Below, piece after piece: positions 11,601 to 17,626 of a stretch of 39,853 nucleotides of DNA. The notes beneath the pieces are model-generated. The model saw only the letters and a list, made by a program, of their open reading frames with translations. It was not told the origin of the DNA and made no database searches. Position 1 is the stretch's first letter. Every line of letters begins with the position of its first letter. Source of the DNA: an uncultured Microbacteriaceae bacterium (lineage in GTDB: Bacteria; Actinomycetota; Actinomycetes; Actinomycetales; Microbacteriaceae). The stretch spans positions 1 through 39,853 of the forward strand of contig CAIWRM010000264.1 in assembly GCA_903915075.1 (NCBI GenBank), read 5' to 3'. Made by a program: the position numbers and the translations under genes.

Positions 11601-14600
11601 TCGGCAACCAAGTATTCGGCGTCCGGTACTCAATCCGTGCGGACAGGTGTGTTCTACACCTCGGCTCCGAGCATCAGTCCAACGTCTTCGCAGCTGCACG
11701 GCGCCACCCTGTCGTTCGACCTGGGCACGTGGTCGGGCATTACCGACGGTGACGTGATGACGTTCAAGTGGATGAGGTGCACGAAGCCAATCAGCGCAGC
11801 AGTAGATGCTGGCAGCACAAGTGTCAACTGTGCCGATGTTACGAGCGCTGTATCGGCAACGTGGAGCGTGGCTCCGGGCGCAGATCCCACCACGGGCGAA
11901 TGGGTGCTTCCGGTTGACAAATCCTTGGATTTGACAACGACCACCGGCCAGTCGGGTAGGTACATTGTCGGTTATGCGAAGCTAACCCACTACCTAGATG
12001 CCGGGAAGACAGCATCGAAGCTTCGCTCGTATTTGACGGCGAGCACCGGCATGGTTCTTGAGGCGCCGTCCGTGACGGTGGCGCCCACAGTTTCGGGAAC
12101 AAACACCGTGGGGCAGACTCTGACCCGCGCCCAGGGCACGTGGCGAGGGGCCGAGGCGCCCACCTTCAGCACAGAGTGGTTCCGCTGCTCTTCAGCCGTG
12201 CCAAGCCCGGCGCCAGCCACGGTTCCTGAAGGATGCGTGGCGATTTCGGGTCAGAACACGGCCAGCTACACACTCGTTGATGCTGACCGCGAGAAGTTCG
12301 TTGGTGTTCTTGTCACCGCCACAAACGGCTCGGGAACCGCAACCTCGTTCTCGGTGACGACGGATGCCATTCGCGTGGTTCCGATAAACCTCACGGCTCC
12401 CGTGGTCTCAACCGACCGCCCCTCTGTTGGGCAGAATTTTGAAACGACCTTAGGAACATGGGACGGTTTCCCCGCACCGGCACTGACCGTGACGTGGTAC
12501 ACGTGCTCGGCGCCCGTGACGACCGCGTCAACATCGCTCAACCCCAGCGTGTGTTCGGCATTCGGAACGCCCGTGACGTATCCGGCCGGCACAACCACCG
12601 CATCGACCACGATTCCGGTGGGTTCCGCGCAGAAGTATGTTGCGGTGAAGGTACGGGCAGCAAACAGCGCGGGTGGTGCCGACAAGACGTCGATCACCAG
12701 TTCGCAGGTATGGGAAGTCCCCAACATCGGTGCGGTGAAGCCGAGCATGTCGGGAACGGCCAACGTGGGCGAGGTTCTGTCCGCCGCGAGTGGAACGTGG
12801 AACGAATTCCCCGCACCGCTCTCCACGACGTTTGAGTGGTTCCGCTGTGACAGTGCCGTCACGACCCCCGCGGCAACGCTCAGTGGATGTGGCACCCCAC
12901 TGTCGACGGCCACCACCTACACACTGGGACAAGCCGATTCCGGAAAGTTCATTGTGCTCCGCGTGATCAGGACAAATGTTGCCGGCACAGGCTCGTTCCA
13001 CAGTGCGTCGACGGTCAAGGTGCTCGAGGCGCCCGTTGCCACCGATGGCCCAACCACCTCTGCGGCCTCTGGCAACAACCAAGTGGGCACGACCTACAGC
13101 GTTGCTGTGGGCACGTGGCGAGGCGATACAGTGCCCGCAACACCGACGTATCAGTGGTACGCGTGTTCGGCTGCAATCGAGACCCCACTCAATGACGTGC
13201 CGGGCGGTACGACCTGTGCCACCATCTCTACGGCGACGTTAGCGACGTTCACACCCACGAGCGCTCAAGCCGGAAAGTATCTGTCAGTTCTCGTCACACG
13301 AACGAACACCGTGAACGGCACGAATGTCGTGAACTACGTGGCAGGGCCGGGCACCAAGCCCGGCACGGGCAAGAAGTTCAGCACATCGACGTTCGTGCGC
13401 CAAGCTCCGCAGACTTCGGCCACTCCGGCTCTGTCCGGAGCGGCGAACGTGGGTAGCACCGTCACGATGACACAGCCAGCCTGGACGGGCGACTTCCCGA
13501 CCAAAACGCTCACCGGTGCTCGCTGGTTCAGTTGTCCGGCCTTGGCGCCCGCAACGAGTGACTGCATTGAGATCACGTCCGAGACCGGCTCGAGCTTGAC
13601 CATTCAGGCGTCGTATGGCCCAACCTCCACCTCCACAGGCGGCCGCCAGATCTGGGTTCAGGCCTGGGCCGAAAACACGGTGGGACGCACCTATTCGGCG
13701 CCGGCAAAGACCATCACTGTCTCGGAGTCGCCCGTTCTCCTCACTGCCCCGTCAATTTCACACGCGGGCGCGAACCCTCAATCTGGCCAGGCGATAACCC
13801 TCACGAGGGGCACGTATCGATCCACGGCGGGAGCTAATGTAACGCCTGCCAACACGCGGAATGCCAGCTACGCCTGGTACTCGTGCCCCGCCGCGGATTC
13901 GGCGACCGCAGACTGCCGAGCTGTCGGCACAAACCCGATCACGTACACCCCCGCATCGAGTGAACGCGGCCGATTCATCTTTGCCATCGAGACGGTGACC
14001 AACAACATCAACACCTCGACGCAGGGAACGGCAGTTGTTGCCAGCTCGCCGCTGTCGACCCGAACGGGAGTAACTGGGCCTGTTAACGACGCACCCGCGG
14101 CTGCCACAGCACCAACACTGGGTTCGGGGGCTCTGAGAGTGGGCGACACGGTCACGGTGTCGGGTGACACGTGGACCAGCTTCCCCACCGAAATTACTAA
14201 GTCTTACCAGTGGTTCGCCTGCACGTCGGCTGTGCCGACGGCACCGGCCTCAGCTGCGGCAACCCCGACCGGGTGCACCTTGTTCAGTGGGCCAACGAGC
14301 GGGCCATCGGGCGCCTCGGTAACGCTCACAACCGCACAGGGCGACAGGCACATTCTGGCCAAGGTGACCGCAACAAACTCTGTTACCTCGACGGGCGCAT
14401 GGACGACGTCTCGCGGTGCTGTCACCATGGCTCCCGTCAACAAGACCACGCCAACACTTGCCGGCACGCCACAGGTGGGGAATACCATAACTTCGCGGAC
14501 CCCGATCGCCACAGATTGGCAGGCATTCCCCGCAGTGAATGCAACCACGGGATACACGTGGCGTTGGTTTACGTGTGATTCGGCCTATGCCGTTGCGCCA

Positions 14601-15101
14601 GAGACCCTTCCCGCCGACTGTGTGGTGACCACGGGCACAACAAAGATTCTGACCGTCACCGCGGCGATGAATGGCAAGTATCTTGTGGTGGAGGAGAAGG
14701 CCACGAACAGTGTGGGCAACGCGGTTGCTTACAGTGCTTCGACAACTGTTGTTCAGCAGCCCCTTAACGGGGGCACCGTCGCCAGCCTCGCGGGGGACGC
14801 CCTCGTGGGTAGTGAACTGACGGTCACGGGCGACACGTACAGCGGATATCCCTCGGTCACTTCACGTGTCTATACCTGGTACCAGTGCACGGCTGCTGTG
14901 ATTCGCCCGGCCAACAATGCAGCCACGCCTGCTGGGTGTTCCGCGATTCCTCTGGCGGGATCCGCGTCCACATTTACGCCGTCTTCGGATCAGACAGGAC
15001 GGCACATCATCGCCAAGGTAGTCGCATCGAACGGGGTGGGCGTTACGTCCCTGACAAAGTGGACGGCATCGCTGGGGCCCATCGTGAATCCACCCGCATA
15101 A
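2682..15101 (+). CDS. Giant secreted trypsin-like protease with 33 Cys-paired beta-sandwich repeats
   Basis: A 4139-residue exported protein. Residues 1-35 are a signal peptide (basic start, hydrophobic core, Ala-rich end), followed by a Pro/Ser/Thr-rich stretch to about 100. Residues 104-340 are an S1 trypsin-family protease: activation site K103/IVGG, His150 in TAAHC, Asp198 in NDVALV, Ser293 in GDSGGP, and Asp287 in the position that gives Lys/Arg specificity. It looks active and is probably made as a zymogen. From about 345 to the end there are 33 repeats of about 115 residues, each with G-x-W, then [YFV]-x-W-[YFLM]-x-C, a second Cys roughly 15-30 residues later, and an Asn near the end. 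They resemble actinobacterial Ig-like YQW repeats but with an added Cys pair. No LPxTG motif or terminal membrane segment is visible, so it is released or held non-covalently. ATG at 2682 has a good ribosome-binding site. The substrate is unknown. Confidence 0.9.
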   Translation: MRGNRRLFGLLSSLLSAVLVASFLSMPDIATAEAAEPSVSGTPTDSAMAPMPSPTPTSPLPVPSATPTPSPFPSSLPAPAATDIPGVAPTSAAAKFGSGVTPKIVGGTPATIADAPWQVALIIAGAPSEYQGQFCGGTLIEPDWVATAAHCIDPAMTPAQLKILVGYDTLATSGVSRAVATSRIIVHPDYDDNTKENDVALVQLASPVTLSPGTIQTLPLANSTVSAGTSALITGWGNTAYPAESFPTGLRKATVSVVSDAACNVPYGGDIVAAHMLCAGTAGFTSDTCQGDSGGPLAVQVSGTWTLAGITSFGSGCATAPYPGVYAEVSAYNAWFNQYLPGTPVNSVAPVITVPAASGVSVGGVLAPKVSTTATPSTVSVNNGTWNASTGYSYFYSWYTCTTASAVATDALPDSCTVISGQTAATLPVLASYAGKFIVSGVKAQKTTNSDIFTTKFTKSTLQVRQVPSIGATKPSIISDDIGRVGVVHTADDGVWNGFSSPTFSYVWFACTTAVAASSSTAPAAAANCVAITPAQTAKTFTPTAAQDGKYLLVQVRATNDAQTNAVSQYSATTAKVFAPPANTVAPALSTNPAANPPTVGNTVTTTPGTWTGSALIPYTYQWYRCDSASASATDTLPSGCAAIDTGGTAATYTVQSADVTSGQKHLLARVRAANSFGTVDKYSASKGAAVKAAVRSTDPVVSGENQVGQVLTAASGDWTGGVPSPTFTYEWFKCTAAVAAATDTKPASCGATPVRVASSDPTYTPVTSDGGGYIVVKAIPFNGAVMTPRFSASTQIIRSFFSLVGDPVNSVAPVITVPAANGVSVGGVLAPKVSTNATAATISVNTGTWDASTGYTYSYTWYTCTTASAAATDALPDSCTVISGQTAATLPVLASFAGKFIVSGVKAAKTATPTVFTTKFTKSTLQVRQVPSIGATNPAISSASIGQVGVVHTADDGVWNGFSSPTFSYVWFACTTAVAASSSTAPATTNCVAITPAQTAKTFTPTAAQDGKYLLVQVRATNDAQTTAVSRYSATTANKVFAPPANTVAPVLSTNPAANPPTVGNTVTTTNGTWTGSAPITYTYQWYRCDAASASATDTLPSGCATIDTGGTAATYTVQSADVTSGQKHLLVRVRAANSFGTVDRFSASRGAAVRAAVRSTNPVVSGDNQVGQVLTAASGEWTGGVPSPTFTYEWFRCTAPVAAAADVRPTTCGATPIRAASASNTYTAVSADVGGYIVVRVIPFNGAVMTPRFSASTPLISSPPTNLTAPTYVVTGGVNATTPKVGGSVAVTAATQGTWSGTPAPSGRTYQWYTCSSAVTAANTKPESCTSISASGSATATLSVVAGYAGSFLSVAETITNTKGSATRWSAASVAVNQAASFSEDPAISGTAIDGFSVFATNVDNPVGFPRPSPSYAWYRCTSPLASAVSAAPTATPAGCSAISLATSSSYSVVYADAGNYLSVRVGLTNAANTAGTFRWSATTDRVTSQARNSVRPNVSAVSGTTAGAPKVGGTVTTTGGTWLGFPSVVREYQWYECTNAHAETMTEVPADCSEITDAATNPQTATLTVTADRVQKYLMVRVTGSNTGFNPVAAYSPTTQRTEQAPTVTESPQLVTNPDDGDRRFVGQPLGADQGTYNLGFPEATITVTWLRCSTSVATTASARPTTCVAIPVPAGTLFYTTSPADAGAFITFEERVSNTAGSVLRIPAVTRATAATPVNSLAPSVTGNAWIGNSLTANEGNWTGLPSVNRTRQWMECSTQHATAPTSAPADCTNVDGATGTQLALNSNDMEGKFYLVAVTGTNDAATVVKWSATTARVKIRPTVVAPAAILELSDDTTNSGIVGYNHKSSEGTWSGTAPLSASTYKWFLCTSRLVNAVSGPTSTPPTGCSAITTATAAGSTYTPVAADAGKYLVVSVTKTNGTESITSWSASTSGPLVTAIPNPTTPPSVTVTNGVSATQPKITQPGAASASAVNAVNGTWSTTTGAALSYRYEWFACPAAVTTAGASLPAGCAAISGATAQTLPLTRDNPQLIGKFLISRVTAFHALTPKNSNYRYSTSHSAAVQSAPWVKTPASVSGTNYVLAALTASAGEAYGLPAATRTFQWLRCSSPVTSPVSGVAANRPAACQPIAAQTSATYTLGDADFGSYIAVQTRWVNSLDTVGAMSFSTTTNQVVRGPVAIASPVISTSSATGQIVVGEDANVADGTWKPDGAQTRAYQWYRCTTTSTAADTKPATCSSIDGALAPAYTPELGETAASSDEGKYLVVGVTSTNADGSGTKFSASSTLVTRVPVNITAPSIDGRPFVGTPLAAGNGAWSGTPTPALSVAWFACPSSAEPGANSDEGCQAIPSATTSTYTPTAAQIGSHLQVRVRAVNSAGEAFWWSATTPAITEGPYSQVAPSVSGTAKVGAIAPLQATLGGWGGNPYPVVAGQWLRCDGQITTPLDRLTVAQAAPYSCQVISDATATTYTLVAADRGKFMAYAETASNGNVNGDAEKVSTTTATRVLMDPTPTEDPFITGAPEAGSAVPLRANPGTWIGHPTVTSTARYAWFRCTSPVNAPVDVIPSQCWGTATSAAAAVPIATTQDYSPVAANDLGKFLVVRVGRTSDGTNFFNRVSASTAAVTNPPASVGNPSINGGTRMNASAKPVPVVGKSLSVTPATWTGVTNPITHRWFRCSANVPLPSATLDPAVCTVSTASDANAATYSVTVADLGYYLLVEEAASNAAATKIKYTASTLVVQELPAWTTAPTVTGTRSAGSILTANNVVASEWTGTGAGTSGLTVAVAWYSCVNVVTNPATLPSDTANSCTRLTASTGLASNQYLVTSSDATNGSKITAFVTASNPATEATSPAQRTTYLVPVSAADAIVSAPANTVNPTVALISATTPEVGNSYEAKEGTWTGNPTFAYTWYACTSTVGSSVTTAPDSGLNPSGCALIADQTGKQLLLTLAMNGKYIVAGVTATNVVGSATKYSASGTQSVRTGVFYTSAPSISPTSSQLHGATLSFDLGTWSGITDGDVMTFKWMRCTKPISAAVDAGSTSVNCADVTSAVSATWSVAPGADPTTGEWVLPVDKSLDLTTTTGQSGRYIVGYAKLTHYLDAGKTASKLRSYLTASTGMVLEAPSVTVAPTVSGTNTVGQTLTRAQGTWRGAEAPTFSTEWFRCSSAVPSPAPATVPEGCVAISGQNTASYTLVDADREKFVGVLVTATNGSGTATSFSVTTDAIRVVPINLTAPVVSTDRPSVGQNFETTLGTWDGFPAPALTVTWYTCSAPVTTASTSLNPSVCSAFGTPVTYPAGTTTASTTIPVGSAQKYVAVKVRAANSAGGADKTSITSSQVWEVPNIGAVKPSMSGTANVGEVLSAASGTWNEFPAPLSTTFEWFRCDSAVTTPAATLSGCGTPLSTATTYTLGQADSGKFIVLRVIRTNVAGTGSFHSASTVKVLEAPVATDGPTTSAASGNNQVGTTYSVAVGTWRGDTVPATPTYQWYACSAAIETPLNDVPGGTTCATISTATLATFTPTSAQAGKYLSVLVTRTNTVNGTNVVNYVAGPGTKPGTGKKFSTSTFVRQAPQTSATPALSGAANVGSTVTMTQPAWTGDFPTKTLTGARWFSCPALAPATSDCIEITSETGSSLTIQASYGPTSTSTGGRQIWVQAWAENTVGRTYSAPAKTITVSESPVLLTAPSISHAGANPQSGQAITLTRGTYRSTAGANVTPANTRNASYAWYSCPAADSATADCRAVGTNPITYTPASSERGRFIFAIETVTNNINTSTQGTAVVASSPLSTRTGVTGPVNDAPAAATAPTLGSGALRVGDTVTVSGDTWTSFPTEITKSYQWFACTSAVPTAPASAAATPTGCTLFSGPTSGPSGASVTLTTAQGDRHILAKVTATNSVTSTGAWTTSRGAVTMAPVNKTTPTLAGTPQVGNTITSRTPIATDWQAFPAVNATTGYTWRWFTCDSAYAVAPETLPADCVVTTGTTKILTVTAAMNGKYLVVEEKATNSVGNAVAYSASTTVVQQPLNGGTVASLAGDALVGSELTVTGDTYSGYPSVTSRVYTWYQCTAAVIRPANNAATPAGCSAIPLAGSASTFTPSSDQTGRHIIAKVVASNGVGVTSLTKWTASLGPIVNPPA
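3714..5077 (+). repeat. Intragenic four-repeat block, copy 1
   Basis: This about 1.36-kb block encodes repeats 1-4 of the giant protein, beginning at the codons for VNSVAPVITVP. It is highly similar at DNA level to the next block, with long identical stretches (for example about 110 bases from 4142 matching 5533) separated by short divergent patches and small in-frame indels. Confidence 0.85.
5105..6469 (+). repeat. Intragenic four-repeat block, copy 2
   Basis: Tandem duplicate of 3714-5077, encoding repeats 5-8. The offset is 1391-1392 bases. The remaining 25 repeats are clearly related in protein sequence but not near-identical in DNA, so this duplication is recent compared with growth of the rest of the array. 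Confidence 0.85.
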
Positions 15102-15152
15102 GCGCGAAGCCGAGCGGTGTTTCGGCCAGTTTTTGTGGCCGCGGCTTTGCGC
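15102..15152 (+). terminator. Long hairpin after the giant gene (probable terminator)
   Basis: Starting one base after the stop codon, GCGCGAAGCCG (15102-15112) pairs with CGGCTTTGCGC (15142-15152), with an inner GGCCA/TGGCC stem. There is no T tract after it. It separates the giant gene from the downstream promoter, so it is either an actinobacterial tail-less terminator or an mRNA 3'-end stabiliser. Confidence 0.6.
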
Positions 15153-15160
15153 CCAAAGCG

Positions 15161-15190
15161 TTGAGGCGGCCGTAGGCCCGCCGATAGACT
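15161..15190 (+). promoter_or_regulatory. Promoter of the FHA/kinase/surface operon
   Basis: TTGAGG (15161-15166) and TAGACT (15185-15190) are separated by 18 bases, a good vegetative sigma-factor promoter for an actinobacterium. Transcription would begin near 15197, just before the Shine-Dalgarno GGGAGGGGA (15202-15210) of the first operon gene. Confidence 0.65.
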
Positions 15191-15214
15191 CGTCAGGAAT
15201 CGGGAGGGGAACCT

Positions 15215-17626
15215 GTGGCGTCGCAAGACCTTTCGGTAGCGCGCCTGCGCATCCTCTTCGGAGGCGACGTTGTCGAGGTTTCTGCCGGGGAAGAAGTATC
15301 TCTTGGCCGTTCCCCGGAGAATAGCGTCGTCGTTGCGCACGAACTGGTTTCTCGCGTCCATGCTCGAGTGACGTTCGACACATCGACAACTCCGCCAACG
15401 TGGACGATCACGGATGCTGACTCGGCTAACGGAGTTTTCGTTCGCGGTAAGCGCGAGTCACGCGTGGCCCTTTCCGCAGACACCATTATTCGCTTGGGGG
15501 ACGCTAAGGAAGGCCCGGCCGTAAAGTTTGAACTCGTGGCGTTGCCGACCACAACTGTCGAGGAAACGGCCTCGGAGGTTCAGTACGACATCGACGCAAC
15601 CGTGCTCGCCGGTGGCGCTCAGCACTCACGAGGTCACGAGACGCGTGTGAACTCTGCACGCACGTCCGCGCCTGTTGCTCCATCCGCCCCTTCCCCGCGT
15701 GCCATCCAGCGCGATCTCGGCAGCGGGGTCGTCATCGGCAAGTCCGCCGATGCCGACTTCTTCTTGGCGGATGTTTTGGTCTCGCGCCGACACGCGCGGC
15801 TCATCCGCCGAGACACGGGCTTGATCCTTGAGGACCTGGGCAGCACAAACGGCACATTCGTCAACGGCCAGGTCATTGCGGTGGCACCGGTCTTTGAGGG
15901 CGATGTCATCACCATTGGAAACACCGACCTCACCATACGTTCGGGTGAGCTCGACTACCTTCGCGCGGAGCAGGACACATCAGGAGGACTGTCCGTGTAC
16001 AACCTGGGGTTCACGATCAAGGGAGGCAAGTCTCTCCTGCGCGAGATCAATGTGCGCTCTGCCCCGGGAACACTCACCGCCGTTATCGGCCCGTCGGGCG
16101 CCGGAAAATCAACATTCTCAAAGATGATTGCCGGCCTCACCGAGCCGACCACGGGACAGGTTGTCTTCGACAGTTTTGATGTCCACAAGAATTTTGACCT
16201 CGTCCGTTCGCGCATCGGGCTCGTGCCTCAGGATGACGTCTTGCACACGTCCCTGAAGCTTGAAAAAGCGCTCATGTATGCGGCCAAGTTGAGGCTCAAC
16301 ACCGGCAACGACGATCTTGCTCGCAAGGCACAGGTCGACAAGGTCATCACGCAGCTCGAGCTGGACAATCACCGCGGCACACGCATCGATCGGTTGTCGG
16401 GCGGTCAGCGTAAGCGCGCCTCTGTTGCTCTCGAGCTCCTCACCGAGCCGTCTCTTCTCGTCTTGGACGAGCCAACGTCTGGCCTCGATCCAGCCTTGGA
16501 CCGCCAGGTGATGCAGACCCTCCGCGGTTTGGCAACGGGTGGCCGCGCGGTCCTTGTGGTCACCCACTCGGTGGCCTTTCTCGATGTCTGTGACGACGTC
16601 CTTATTCTGGCTCCCGGTGGCATGCCGGCCTACTACGGACCGTCTGACGGCATCGCCGAGTTCTTTGGAACGGGAGACTGGGCCGATATCTTCGCCGGGC
16701 TCACCGCCGACCCCCAGCGCTCATTCCGGAAATTCGTCGATGCAACGGGTAACCCGCCGCCGCCGGCAAGTGAAAAACTCAGCGAGCACGAAGGCGTGGC
16801 GGGCCGGGTGAGTCCGCGGTGGATGCAGCAGTTCACGACGCTGTGTGCCCGACAGCTGAGCCTGATCTTCTCCGACTGGGGCTATCTCGCATTTCTGTTT
16901 GCCCTTCCCGTGATTGTTGGCTTGCTTGTTCTCGTTGTTCCCGGCCAAGCCGGGCTGGGCATGGCGGCCCGGGCAACTCCGGCAGAGCCGGCGCAGCTTA
17001 TCGCCATGCTCGTGATCGGCGCATCGTTTATGGGAGCTTCGATTTCCATTCGAGACCTTGTGGGCGAGAGGCCCATCTTCTTGAGAGAACGCGCCGTAGG
17101 TTTGCCCATCTCGGCCTATCTCACCTCTAAGCTCTTGGTTTTCGGGGTGTTTTCGTGGGTCATGGCGGGAATCCTGACCCTGGTGACCTTCGCCGTTAAA
17201 CCCGGCCCAACAGAGTTCGTGGTGATCCCCGCGCCACAGCTAGAGCTCTTCTTGGCCCTTGGCTTGACGGCAAACACGTCCATGATTTTGGGACTCCTCC
17301 TGTCGTCCCTGGTTCGTTCGAGCGAGCAGGCCATGCCGCTGCTCATCATCGTGCTCATGGCCCAGTTGGTGCTCAACGGTGGCCTGCTTCCGCTGGCCGG
17401 CCGTCCCTTCGTCTACGAGCTCTCCTCGCTCGTCGTGGCAAAGTGGGGCTTTGCGATGGCGGCGAGTGGTGTGGATCTTCAGAACATCTCTCCGCCCCTG
17501 GAGGAAGACATGTTCTGGGATCACACCGTGGGCATGTGGGTGCTTGCGGCCTCGTGCATCATCGGGTTTGGTCTGCTGTTTTCCGCCATGACGCGCATAC
17601 GCCTCGAAGCGAAGTATCAGCGATGA
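15215..17626 (+). CDS. FHA-FHA-ABC transporter (Rv1747-like half-transporter)
   Basis: An 803-residue ABC exporter with two cytoplasmic phosphothreonine-binding FHA domains. FHA1 (about 8-95) has GRS, SRVHAR and a divergent ANGVFV; FHA2 (about 165-245) has the full GK-S, SRRHAR and STNGTFV set. The ATPase (about 258-480) has Walker A GPSGAGKST (292-300), signature LSGGQ (394-398) and Walker B LLVLDEP (414-420). Residues 545-800 form an ABC-2 type membrane domain with about six helices. The order matches Mycobacterium tuberculosis Rv1747, an ABC transporter regulated by a Ser/Thr kinase through its FHA domains. Between the FHA domains is DIDATVLAGG (Thr129), nearly identical to motifs in the Thr-repeat protein at 33070. 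The start is GTG with a strong ribosome-binding site. The gene opens the operon; its 3' end overlaps the next gene by 4 bases. The substrate is unknown, though surface material is likely. Confidence 0.92.
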   Translation: MASQDLSVARLRILFGGDVVEVSAGEEVSLGRSPENSVVVAHELVSRVHARVTFDTSTTPPTWTITDADSANGVFVRGKRESRVALSADTIIRLGDAKEGPAVKFELVALPTTTVEETASEVQYDIDATVLAGGAQHSRGHETRVNSARTSAPVAPSAPSPRAIQRDLGSGVVIGKSADADFFLADVLVSRRHARLIRRDTGLILEDLGSTNGTFVNGQVIAVAPVFEGDVITIGNTDLTIRSGELDYLRAEQDTSGGLSVYNLGFTIKGGKSLLREINVRSAPGTLTAVIGPSGAGKSTFSKMIAGLTEPTTGQVVFDSFDVHKNFDLVRSRIGLVPQDDVLHTSLKLEKALMYAAKLRLNTGNDDLARKAQVDKVITQLELDNHRGTRIDRLSGGQRKRASVALELLTEPSLLVLDEPTSGLDPALDRQVMQTLRGLATGGRAVLVVTHSVAFLDVCDDVLILAPGGMPAYYGPSDGIAEFFGTGDWADIFAGLTADPQRSFRKFVDATGNPPPPASEKLSEHEGVAGRVSPRWMQQFTTLCARQLSLIFSDWGYLAFLFALPVIVGLLVLVVPGQAGLGMAARATPAEPAQLIAMLVIGASFMGASISIRDLVGERPIFLRERAVGLPISAYLTSKLLVFGVFSWVMAGILTLVTFAVKPGPTEFVVIPAPQLELFLALGLTANTSMILGLLLSSLVRSSEQAMPLLIIVLMAQLVLNGGLLPLAGRPFVYELSSLVVAKWGFAMAASGVDLQNISPPLEEDMFWDHTVGMWVLAASCIIGFGLLFSAMTRIRLEAKYQR

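Noticed and set aside
17443-17622. Upstream extension of the PQQ-like protein into the ABC transporter gene
   Set aside because: The extension would overlap the end of the transporter gene by about 180 bases and encodes no plausible domain. ATG at 17623 overlaps the stop as ATGA, as do the other genes of the operon.
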